DNA from: Chondrilla cf. caribensis
Taxonomy: Eukaryota; Porifera; Demospongiae; Chondrillida; Chondrillidae
Length of the DNA stretch: 64,000 bases
Assembly (NCBI GenBank): GCA_964020155.1
Contig: OZ026548.1
Span: 3,473,397 to 3,537,396 of the forward strand
Direction of reading: 5' to 3'
Part shown: positions 14,501 through 24,800 of the stretch, one piece after another
Layout of the letters: each line of letters opens with the position of its first letter
Position numbering within the stretch: position 1 is the first letter of the stretch
Program-made: the position numbers and the translations under genes
The notes under the pieces: model-generated
Database searches by the model: none
What the model was told of the DNA's origin: nothing
Seen by the model: only the letters and a program-made list of their open reading frames with translations

Positions 14501-15426
14501 CCGCACCACCAGCTGCACCATTACATCCTTGGCAATGGCCAGGATCACCTTGGATACGTTTGCACATGGACTTTGCTGGTCCATTCCTGGGTCAATACTT
14601 CCTAGTGATCGTGGATGCTCACAGCAAGTGGTTGGAAGTATTTCCGGTTACCTCCACGTCCGCCACTCTTATGATTGATAAGTTGCGTACACTGTTTGCT
14701 CAGTTTGGCATTCCTCAGATGGTCGTAACTGACAATGGTTCATCTTTCGTAAGCCAAGAATTTGCGTCCTTCCTAAGGAAGAATGGCATTAGACACATCA
14801 CGTCTGCTCCCTATCACCCAGCCTCCAATGGGCTCGCTGAGCGTGCCGTGCAGACATTCAAGTCGGGTATCAAACGGATGAAGGTTGGATCAGTGTCGGA
14901 GAAGTTGTCATCGTTCTTGTTTGCTTATAGAAATACGCCTCATTCTACTACTGGAGTATCTCCTGCCGAGCTACTCACTGGTCGGCGGCTCAGATGTCGT
15001 CTTGATCTGTTAAAGCCCGATTTACAAGCCAAAGTCATGGACAAACAGCTGAAGCAGAAAGTAGTACATGATCGTGGAGCTAAGGAGCGTGATTTCCAGG
15101 CGGAGGATGAAGTTTTTGTGAGAAATTTCCGGAGTGGTAAACCGTGGTTACCAGCCGTAGTGATCCGCAAGACTGGTCCCGTGTCTTATCTTGTTCGTCT
15201 AGTTGCTTCTCAGATGATATGGCGTCGTCATCAAGATCATATCAAAAGACGTTATTGCCAATCAGAAGGGTCAGTCATGGAAGAGATTCCGTCTTGGTCA
15301 GACAGCGTTGGATCCAATAATACAACCGAGACATTCACTGGGAGCCCATCAAGTACCTGTGTTTCTGGATTCGAAAGTCGTTATCCAGCCCGCGTTCGTC
15401 GACCTCCTAATCGCTTTGTTTCTTAA
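11545..15426 (+). CDS. Gag-Pol polyprotein of a Ty3/gypsy retrotransposon
   Basis: A single 1,293-residue frame from ATG 11545; the frame is open from 11473 but upstream starts would be non-ATG and lie inside the LTR. Domains in order: Gag capsid-like region (residues 1-200); two CCHC zinc knuckles (about 208-245); aspartic protease with DTGAS (about 297); reverse transcriptase with YLDD (about 575); RNase H starting near SCDAS (about 722); integrase with an HHCC zinc finger (about 944-985) and D-D-E residues (near 1007, 1061 and 1098, in HMDFAG, TDNGSS and LAERAV). Gag and Pol are fused without a frameshift or stop, and there is no envelope frame. The order RT-RNase H-integrase is that of Ty3/gypsy. 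No break was seen. Confidence 0.97.
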   Translation: MAAAMFGSVGEFNEDNEEWTQYEERLSHFFAANGIENASKKRLVFLAMVGPSAYKLLGNLVAPKKPGEVEYGELVKALSEHHNPAPSEIVQRFKFNSRVRNPGESVAKFTAELRSLARFCNFKDSLDDMLRDRLVCGISDVQIQKRLLAEPKLTLKKATELALSMEAASKNALTLQPSGSIAKTHVESLHKVQSSTRTKTQKSPQSFTCYRCGNTGHAAHVCKHKSTKCNFCGKIGHLQKVCRSKGKKDTNQKSVHTVEAEEYEAYHIFSNQDNGSSRNPYSVQLSIDDRQVRMEIDTGASVSIISSATYNDTFQDKVLQPSAVKLKTYSEKALKNLGSMSVKVRHHSQEMDLPLLVVEGNGPSLLGRNWLEKLRIDWQSIHVIKTGGAEAEVLCKEFPDVFKPGLGTLQGFKATIQVDKEASPVFCKARAVPYAMTPLVEKELDRLQQEGVITPVAFSDWAAPIVPVLKSDKSVRICGDFKMTVNKVSKLDRYPIPKIEDLFAKLAGGKLFTKLDLSQAYQQICLEEESKKLVVINTHKGLFQFNRLPFGISSAPAIFQRTMESLLQDIPYVVVYLDDILVTGPTQEDHLRNLRKVLQRLQQAGLRLQQGKCKFMEKSVQYLGHVIDAEGLHPIEDKVEAVQQAPAPENVSELKSYLGLLSYYSKFLPQLASTLAPLYALLHSGTLWKWTKVEDAAFQASKTALLSSKVLVHFDPSQELVLSCDASSYGIGAVLSHRQSDGSDRPIGFASRTLSVAEKKYSQLEKEGLACVFGVKRFHSYLYGHKFLLITDHKPLLGLLGESKAIPAQASARIQRWALTLAAYEYSMVFRSTGDHGDADAMSRLPLKQQPISVPVPEEVVLLMQHLDDSPTDVASIRKETARHPLLSRVLQLVQHGWPNFSKEEELNPYYNRRNELSVQDGCLLWGSRVVVPPSLQSTVLAEMHLGHPGVSRMKSLARMYAWWVGIDKDIEATVQHCVECQQSRPAPPAAPLHPWQWPGSPWIRLHMDFAGPFLGQYFLVIVDAHSKWLEVFPVTSTSATLMIDKLRTLFAQFGIPQMVVTDNGSSFVSQEFASFLRKNGIRHITSAPYHPASNGLAERAVQTFKSGIKRMKVGSVSEKLSSFLFAYRNTPHSTTGVSPAELLTGRRLRCRLDLLKPDLQAKVMDKQLKQKVVHDRGAKERDFQAEDEVFVRNFRSGKPWLPAVVIRKTGPVSYLVRLVASQMIWRRHQDHIKRRYCQSEGSVMEEIPSWSDSVGSNNTTETFTGSPSSTCVSGFESRYPARVRRPPNRFVS

Positions 15427-15437
15427 GGGGGAGGTGA

Positions 15438-15644
15438 TGTGGTGACTTGAGTTTCTCAGTTTGTTGTGTTGGTCCTATTTCCTGTACCCATTTCAATTAT
15501 GTGATACTTATTAATTTTGAGCACTGTGAGTTGGACTTATGTTATGCCTGCCAGTACGATTGCAGTTACTGTAGTTCTTTTGGAATTAACAAATTATTGT
15601 GATTGAGTGAACGAGTATCGAACAAGAAGCGCTCGGTTATTACA
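15438..15644 (+). repeat. 3' LTR of the Ty3/gypsy element
   Basis: Identical to the 5' LTR and followed by the GTATG target duplication at 15645-15649. A purine-rich stretch (aagggggaggtga) directly before it is the expected plus-strand primer. Confidence 0.95.
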
Positions 15645-16219
15645 GTATGTGACCATGTGACTGAATGTTTATTTAGAACAGTGAGAACTTTTGAGAATAT
15701 GGTAGGGCAATACCTTGATAGTTGAAAAAAACGAGGCTGTCAGGGCAAGACATAACGTGCCACATTACAAAGGTTGACAGATCATGGAGGTAACGTCTAT
15801 AATGATGACTGTGTGTTCACGTAATGCTCAGATTATAAAGGATTTTGAATGAAAGAAGTGCAACATCAATGTTACACTATAACCATATGACCACACAACA
15901 TGAGGAAGCCAATTGCTACTATTACAGGTGTACTTTTCTTCCTAACTCACTTTGATAGTATACTGTAGATGACAAGCCAAGGTGCCACCACAGGAAAGGA
16001 TGCAGGTACAGGTATGCTGCCGTGATCACAGATGATATCTATACTCTACAAAAGAAAAAATGTTATGTGGTGACTCACATAACAATTGTACTTACATAGG
16101 TACATACGTATGTATACCCTATATAGATGTCAAAACCATATTGCAAGTGAAGGTTAAGCTGGAGGGACATTTTCACACCCACGAAAAAACTAACAGGGAC
16201 TAAGATACAGTGTGATACC

Positions 16220-18288
16220 TGTTCCAGCAAAGGAATCTGTGGAGCAGCAAGGCCGAACATGGCATCCTTTGTGATGGCACACATGTATGCTCAACACTAA
16301 CTGCAGATGGCTACATGCATGTATGCATGCGCATACACATGCAACACACACAAACACACATACACACATATGTCTGGTACATGCTGTACGAAAGTAGTTG
16401 GTATTTTGAAATTGTGTCGGATACGTACATATGTGGGTGAAAATGTATCTTAAATACGCACTGTAGATGTTGAACACAGTGATCCTCATTATCATCACTG
16501 TACATACCTTCACTACTAGTAACAAAATCTGTTGACATTCAGAAGTAGACAACAGTGTATAGTCTCCAGACAAGCACCTACCAAGTACAGAACACACAAC
16601 AAAACACTTCAATATACCAATACCATGACACAAACATCACAGCTGGTACTCAGCTGGTTCCACTCACCAGTCAAGTTCTTTGAAAATAGTTCCCATCTCC
16701 CTGTACCAGACTCTGTCAGTAACACTGCACTCTTCAGACAGAAGGTATTTCAGTCCTTCGGCTCCAAAACACAGTGATTCCTAGTACATACATATACGTA
16801 CATAGTACACCTTGGGTCAGTCTTTTTCTGTCCTGATTATAGGGGTGTCCTTATTTCAGGGGTTATGTACTTTGGATTGAAAGTAATGGCCATGCACAAC
16901 GCGGGGGCGTAACTCGGCGGCCATATTGGGGGGCAAAAAGACACGTTGCGTATATAGGGAGCAATACGAAATTTGTTTACTTGTAAGAGTTCTAGACACT
17001 TCATCTTCGAACTAAACCTCAAATTTCTTAGAGACATGAGCTAATATGGTACAATCCAAATCGTCTTCGTAACAAATACTTCCTAATGATCGCATTTTGA
17101 CCTCAAAATCCCCTGCACATATGGATTGTCAGGACCAAAGGTTGGTGGACATACACTGGTTCATATTTTCCCGTCCGTTTTACGGAATAACGAAAGTCCG
17201 TTTTTCAGGGGGCATTTTACATACATTACAATATGGAATAAGTTGGTTTCAAGATTATGTGTCTGTTTTAGCACGGTGTCCGTATTTCAGGGGGCCGGAT
17301 TATAGGGGTCCCACTGTACATTCAGATGACAATTATGAGATGTAATAACAGTAACTATGAACACATCTCAAGAGAGGCAGTGGAAACAACTTCAAACCTA
17401 CCACTACACACACAAATGTACTATATACTGATGAGTACAACTATTACTGACACACAATTCACACATTCTTGCCTTCTTCCTATCCAGGTTGTGAAGGGCA
17501 GTGAGCAGCATGTCCAACCATGTCTCTCTAACTCCCAATACACCGACAGGTGGGTGGAGAATCTGCAGGAAACAATATCACTTTGTAACTTCCAAAATGT
17601 GGTATGCGTTTTCAAAATGTGGAGCCGGTATGAAATCAGTGGGTTAGGGTTGACAAATACCAAGTGTTTGTATATCATTCTCACTTTTAATAGTTTTCCT
17701 TTTGGATAACAGACATTTGATGACAATCAATTGATACTATTTCAAGAGTACGTGAAACTTAAATCAAAACTTTCCCATAGATATGCCCCATCTGATAATA
17801 CTTATTATACTGTATACTATAACAATTGATAGATGATGTCTATTATGTATAGGAATACAGTGGAAACCTTTTGACAACAGATATGTACATTGGGACCAGT
17901 CATTTTGTCAACTGTAGAGAGGTTATCTGCACTGCAGAGTCCAAAGTGTATTAGCACTATATGTAAAGTCCATTTTTGTAGCCTCAAAAGAGTCCTTTGC
18001 AGGGAGGTAATTTCTATTACATCCTGTATTTAGAGGGTTCTACTGTACATATCTGGATATATATTGTACAGGTGCTTTTAACTGTAAATAATTAAACTAC
18101 ACCAACTAACTTCTTTATGTGAAACTTGTCCTTCTGAAATGGCTTTCAGGAGAGAGTTTGCAACAGAATCATACTCTTCTTCACAATAGAAATCACAAAT
18201 CTGTACAGAAGCATAGTGAGACATGACTCTGGTTCCACAGTGTCTGGATGCCCACCAAGGAGGTGCACATGCATCACAGGGAACCACT
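16220..18288 (-). CDS. CABIN1: Probable downstream exons of the CABIN1 homologue
   Basis: Several minus-strand blocks next to splice-like sites look like further exons. They lie at about 18288-18100 (acceptor tctcag), about 17570-17480 (acceptor cctgcag, RETWLDMLLTALHNLDRKK), about 16770-16670 (LSEECSVTDRVWYREMG, then gtgagtgg) and about 16280-16225 (DAMFGLAAPQIPLLEQ, then gtatca). RETWLDMLLTALHNL resembles the helical region of CABIN1 after the N-terminal TPRs. Splice phases between these blocks could not all be reconciled, so borders are approximate and exons are missing. Confidence 0.45.
16833..17316. mobile_element. DNA transposon remnant with subterminal repeats
   Basis: The right end, read on the minus strand, is CAGTGGGACCCCTATAATCC next to TA (17317-17318). 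Related words (attatagggg and tgtccttatttcagggg) recur at 16838-16865, 17190 and 17275-17305. The left terminus is degraded, so the element is incomplete. It probably belongs with pogo/Tigger-type MITEs. Confidence 0.45.
17858..18045. mobile_element. Tigger-like MITE (188 bp)
   Basis: Inverted ends CAGTGGAAACC and GGGTTCTACTG are both flanked by TA (17856-17857 and 18046-18047). It is non-coding and lies between candidate CABIN1 exons. Confidence 0.65.
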
Positions 18289-18556
18289 GAGAGACTTAAT
18301 CTCAGAATGTAATCTCTCATACACAAGGAGTATATTATGTTTCATGAATAAGCCACAGATATGAAGTTGGTACAGAATCATATGTCAGCCGGTATCAAAA
18401 CCGTGCACAAATAATACCGCGGTATTACTATATATTCGGTATACCGCCCAGCGTTAGAGAGACTTAATCTCAGAATGTAATCTCTCATACACAAGGAGTC
18501 TATTATGTTTCACAAACAAGCCACAGATATTAAGTGGGTACAGAATCATGTTGGCT
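18288..18556. repeat. Direct repeat of about 98 bp around a CGGTATTACCG-like insert
   Basis: About 98 bp starting gagagacttaatctcagaat (18290-18388) recur at 18458-18556 with few changes. Between them lies about 70 bp rich in short palindromes (ataccgcggtat, cggtataccg). This looks like a tandem duplication or a transposition footprint. Confidence 0.7.
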
Positions 18557-18894
18557 AGTACTTATAGACCTTGAAGTCAACACACATCCACCTAGGAATA
18601 TACAGTGGACCCTGCCACATGTACATCAAGGGTACATCAAGGGTTGAAAACACAACACAAATTTAACAAGATTTGTGCACACATTTGCATGTATTGCAAG
18701 AGTAAGTGTGTACATGTATCTGTATATGTGTGAACGATTACATATGGAAATGTGTGCATGATACACAAGAATTAGCAATGACTGTTCACATCTCATGCAC
18801 CTCACAACCCCATCACAATGTAATATTCCTCAAATGTATTGTAAGTGTAACAGGAACACAACACTCCACAAACAATGTGCTATACGTACAGTAC

Positions 18895-21800
18895 CTTGAC
18901 CATAGCAGCAGTCTGTGCACACAAGTCGATCTTCTTGTTAATCGTACCTACGAAATTATTACTTGATTATCACTAGTAACAGACTACAGTGACAGGAACT
19001 ACTGAGTTCAAACAGGGTACACCAATGATATAAGATATAATATGTACAATCCCATCCACTCATTTTGTAATGATTAACATACGTACCTCTGGTAGGGCTG
19101 TAGCGGATATACAGACACTTTTAGCTTGATTGTCGTATACAATTGCAATCAAGCTAAAGTGTCTGTATCCGCTGTACCCCCAGCAGAGGTACTTTAGTTG
19201 TAAGATGGTATGTTTCTGTATAAAATAATATAATTGTATACTAACTCTCACTCAGCATTGTTATTATAACTATCAATGGGTTGCTAGGCGATTAATGAAC
19301 ATATTTTAATAACAATTACAGGTGTACAAATTCATAGAATAGAGAGTAAGCCATAAATTCCCATATCAATTGCAGCATACTAGGTGGGTGGGACTGTACA
19401 TATGTACAAGCTGTTGTGGATGAGCCCCCAAACTACCAATGCTGAATTGTGAATACACTATACAACAAAGTTACATATATACTCACTTTGAGATAGCAAT
19501 GGTGCTGATGTGAAATTAGGAAGCTGCAACACATTCACGTCAGATGACGCCAATGTATCTTTACACTATGTACAGAGAAAATATATTATGTATCTACTGT
19601 ACATGGGTGTGTATGTGCTATCACGTTCAGACATCTACAGTCAATAATGTACATTAAGATTATACACACATACACGCATATACAGTACTTACTGAGTATG
19701 TATGTAACCATTTTTTAGTACATAACACTACTAAAAATTAGTACACAACACATTTATATAATATTGTACACGTGTGCACATATGGAATGTACAGATTGGT
19801 GTATTGCTTAATATCCCCCCACTTTTTTTTCCCAATTTATGTTTTGGCTGTAAGCATGAAACATGTACACAAAGGTAGCACTGCACACACAAACCTTGTC
19901 CAACAATTCAAGCACTATTTTGTCATCCTTCTTGTCTCTGTAGAGTTGGGCCAAACACCAAAACACTACAATAAAGAGGCATATCATGCATCTTTTATGG
20001 TACTGTATGTACCAACAAAGTATTTTATGTATTATGTCAACCTTGTACCTCATGGAGTAGCAGGTATATAGGCTGGTTAAAAACTCTGCTTGTACAGTTT
20101 GACATACAACAGTACATGATGTTTGTGTCCATGTGGTGACTAACATCTAATGGAGAGCATAAGTCCCTTAGGAGCCATCCACGGCAATGTCCCTTGAAGA
20201 AACGAGATGGACTTGACCAGCAGTTCCTCCCCCCTGGGGGGGAATAAGAATTGTTGAGCTACTGATAAGAAATACTTAGTAACACGTAGTACATTGGGGT
20301 ATACATTTGTATGAGATATATGTGAAGGGGTAACCTTTTTCAAGAAATATGTACTGTTTGAAGCTATGGTGCATATGGAGAGTAGAATTGGGAGAATTAC
20401 AAATACATACTATATACGTTCATGCATGACTTGATCCGTGACTACCTGTACAGTACATGTACGTATAATAGGTACTACACTAACTCACCCTTTACCATCA
20501 AACTGTTTCTTTCTCTTATGATCTGTCCACAATTCCACAAATAGCAACAAGAAACTACCAATTTCCAAACAATACTGCTCTTCAGTTTCCTCCAAAGGAC
20601 TATCAGAGTACAAACCATGGAATGATTTTGAATGTGTAACAGTTCTCAAGGAACACATCACATACCCGAAGGACGCTGGCAGCTGAATATGTTCAATGAC
20701 TATAAAAATACAATTGATAAACTCTTGCTTCAACTCTTTAGACCTACAGTTACAATAAAAAGAACAGTTAATATGCCTATCACATATGCACTACTTGCAG
20801 GTGAATGTACTAGTTTGTGCATATGTACATACATGTACGTATATATGCATATAAATAATTTCTTGTTCGTGTATATTGTACATAAAGTGTACAATCTCCA
20901 ACAACAACATGTACATACATCCGGTGTGGGCTGCAGTAGTGTTTGCAGTACATGGGAAATGTGTTAAAACAAGTGACACTGTGACTCACCACAACATGTC
21001 CCACTTCTCTGACAAGTGCAGGACGTAGTGAAACATCAGATCAACAACACCTCTACGTATGTGGTAGCAACACAATAATCCAATCATATACGTAGTAGCT
21101 ATGTCCTTCCTAGGTGTGCTGCAGCACACCTAGGAAGGACATAACTAGCTTGTATCCTTTCAAACTGCTGCTGTGTATCGATTTGTTCTATGGATTCCGC
21201 CAAATGTGCCAATCTTTTTAGTTTTATAGATCAAATTACCGATTAGGATAATTTTCAACCAGAAGAGGAGTTAAAAGCCCACTGAGTTTTTGAAAGTTCT
21301 CGAGAACAAAATTCTCCCGGCACGTATATAGATACGAGGAACAGCCTCCACTTCCACGCTGCCAAAAGGACGATAAGGAGAACATATCTCCTGTAAAATG
21401 ACGCTTTCTGAACATCTTAGTTAAGCTAACGATTTTACAGAAACTCCTCTAAGACTTTAGTAAGACTACTGTACTTTCAATTGTTGTGACGCTGTAACTT
21501 GAATAAATTGCTATGCTATGGTTATTTTTGGCAAACATATCTCCTGTAGAAGAACAACTAACGATTTAGAGAAACTTTACTAAGGCTACTGTTGGGACGC
21601 TGCCATTATTGTCGGCGGGTGCGATGGTATAGCTAAGTGACAATAATCAATCGATCGATTGCTATGGTAATTAAGTGACATCAATCAATCGATCAGCAAG
21701 TGTGCACATATCACATGTGCACACTTTTGCCTTTGATACGCCTACGCAAAAGGATACAAATTAGCACTATGTACTATGTAGCACTATGTTCAAGATGTTA

Positions 21801-24800
21801 ACATATGATGGAGACCCCTTGGTTTCACAATACCTGTTATTACCAAGACCTTCAACAAATTTTGGCACTTCTACTAGTTCATTCTCGTGAATTCTCTTCA
21901 TCGTTCTTTCTGCTGGGTCACCAAAATCCAAATACATATCTCAACTTCATAGAAGTACATTCATTCACAGGGTCAACTCACCATGAGTGGTGTCATCAGA
22001 AACATCATCTCTGTACATGAAGGAAACACATAGCTTGTACATGACATTAAGTATGTACATTTTCATGTAATGGATATGTACATATGTGGTCCAAACATCA
22101 TAGTAAGATTTATGCAAATTATTTGTACTCCATAATAACAGTGTTTCCCCGAGAAGAAAAATAAAGGGGGGGAGGAGGGGATCACTATGAAGGTTTTGAT
22201 GTATAATTATCAATATTGCTTTAACACTTAACACAATAATATTATAAATCTTTATTCTAACAAAATTGTTGTCACAGAACAGAGAATAAAGGTGGGGAGG
22301 GGGGTGCCCCCCTTTGGGGGAAACCCTGATAATGACTTCGTTGGAGTACTGAAACGAGTACAACTTCAAAAAAAATGATAGTACATACACTGTACATGCT
22401 ACCTTATATGGAACATAAGAACTACCACTAAGGTAGTGAGTGTGTTAGTAGCATTATGATAGCAGGTGCCTGGTAGTCTATTGAAATTTAGAAATAACTA
22501 CAGTCTGGTAAAACATAAACCAAAGTCCCACAAACTGTACACATAATATACATAAGCAACTTCAACGTTTAACAGTATGTCAAAAATAGTATATACTGTA
22601 CATTACATAAGAAATAAACTACAGTTACATGGATCATGAGAGTGAAGCCATATAGAGGCAGAGCCAACATAATAGTGTTACAAAAGGGCAGTATTTACTA
22701 TGTATGTAATTGCGTTGTATCATCACAACATGGAGGTGTTAAAAACAAACAGTGAGCAGTGTGTCTGGCCCGATGTACATCTGTGGGACTATAGGATATA
22801 TACACCAAATGTGTTGTGATGAGGGACACATACATACATGTAGCACAAACACATACGTACTTCATATGTTTGTGATGGTCCATCAAACAAGGCAAATTTG
22901 TCCAATCTTCAATATCCAACCTGCAGACAAGATTTAGTCAGCACAGACACAAACGTGCAACATTGGTATGAACCTACTTCATATGGGGAGGAATAAAATT
23001 CTTGATTTTTTCCCATACACTTGACAATTCAACAGATTTTCTTGTGGGTTTTACCTGCAGTACATTGGACATGTGTACAATGTACAGTGGGGAATGCAAC
23101 AATTCCTCCCAAAGACCAGCCTACACTTACTCTTGAAGATCTTCGCTTTGGTATGTAGTCAACTGGAAAATCAGGGATTCTTCGTTTCACTCCTACTTTC
23201 ACATCTGCTTCACTATCCTTTCCAGCCAAATCACTGGCTATAGGAATACACAGTTACATGCATAGATCAGGATGAATGTATGTACACTATTCAGAGAGTA
23301 ACAGAGGCCATTGGTTGGCTCAATGTTCTGAGCACTCACCACTTTCTTGTACGGAATCCATGTCACTTTCATCCATTTCAACACACTCTGTTAAGCACAA
23401 ACAACACGTTTAGACAGATACAATGCTTTTGTACTGTATGCTATACAATTGTATCACCTTTCTCAAGATCAGTGTAATCAAACATGGACTCCAAAGGAAT
23501 GTGGGTATGTAGAGAGGACTGTAAGAACAGTATAAAAGATCGTACATGTACTGTATATGTACTGTATGTACCCATTGCATGGTCTTATGACCATACACTT
23601 TGCAGTAACAAGGGAAGCAAACCTTATCAGCAATGCAGTGTCTGTACACCTGTTGTAGGTGTCTGCCAACATCCAGCCAATGGGGTTGGGTGAGTTTGAC
23701 ATCAATTGATGGTGATTTGCTAGTTGGAATGGGTTCCACATGCTCTCTACTACGCAACAAGTGTACATCCTCCATAACCTGCACATGGAACACACGTTGG
23801 ACATTATGAAATCCCAGCAGAATACAAGGTGGAATTTGTAATTACATATGTAGCTAAACATGGTACATCATGATTTAGTACATACAATACAATCTCAGTG
23901 TTGCTAAACAGAGTACACATACAGTACCTTGTTATATGCACCGGGTGTAGGTTGACTTGAATACCTGAACAGACATATGTATGTAAAAGTAAATGGTTAC
24001 AGATAACATACATGATAGTATTAACAATATCCTTGTACACTGTCAACATTTACCTGTCACTTATGAAGTGCAGTGACAGGTGATATGGGACTACTCCTAC
24101 ACCCTACACCACTAGGTGCAGTCACCTAACCTACAGTAGACACACACATGCACGCACGCACGCACGCACGCACGCACACACACACGCACACAATCTTTTG
24201 ATACGGAAGAAGCTCTTGGTTCTCCCTACACACTCACTGTGACCAATATCACAGCCATTACATCACCTTATTGCAATCCACAGCATACTGTATACATGGG
24301 GCATACACACTACATAGGGTATACCCATTGCATAAGGTACACACTTACACTGTGCATACAGTACGTACTTCCAGATTTCACTCTGTCCATGACACAAGTA
24401 TGGTCTTTCCTTCACAATCCACTGAATGTAACATATACCTACACACAGTAGACAAAGTCATGATCCTAGGTATGCATACGTATGTAGGTACATCTGCTGT
24501 ATATGAATGTACATACATACACATGTACGTACATGTACACACATATATGAATATACGTATATATATTATGAATGCATGCCTACACATATGTACTGTAAAA
24601 ACACATACTGTAGGTTTGCACCCATACACATACAGTACATATGAATCAGATTATGTAACTGCAGTCTGACTTGTACCTTCTTCGAAGTCATCCTTCACCT
24701 CCAAGGCAACCAATAATAGCTTCAGACAAGCTACAGACAAAGGACAGGACATGACAAACTACGTAGGGTCATATGTGTCATGATAGGTTGGTAGTTCAAA

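Larger units (their letters stand above)
11308..15644 (+). mobile_element. Complete Ty3/gypsy LTR retrotransposon
   Basis: Two 207-bp LTRs (11308-11514 and 15438-15644) begin TGTGG and end TTACA. I compared them base by base and saw no difference. A 5-bp target duplication, GTATG, borders the element (11303-11307 and 15645-15649). One open reading frame fills the interior, and a purine tract (about 15425-15436) precedes the 3' LTR. Identical LTRs and an open frame mean a recent insertion that may still be mobile. The sequence directly after the 5' LTR (tatattgacgacgagg) does not start with the TGG usual for a tRNA primer site, so the primer is uncertain. It lies 3' of the recognised CABIN1 exons. 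Confidence 0.97.

Noticed and set aside
20140..20343. MKKVTPSHISHTN... frame as a gene
   Set aside because: It is an alternate frame over CABIN1 exon 18. The phase-consistent frame is the one with FFKGHC.
22140..22330. G-rich tracts near 22.17 and 22.31 kb as a regulatory quadruplex
   Set aside because: Two short G-runs in an intron; not enough to support a structure.
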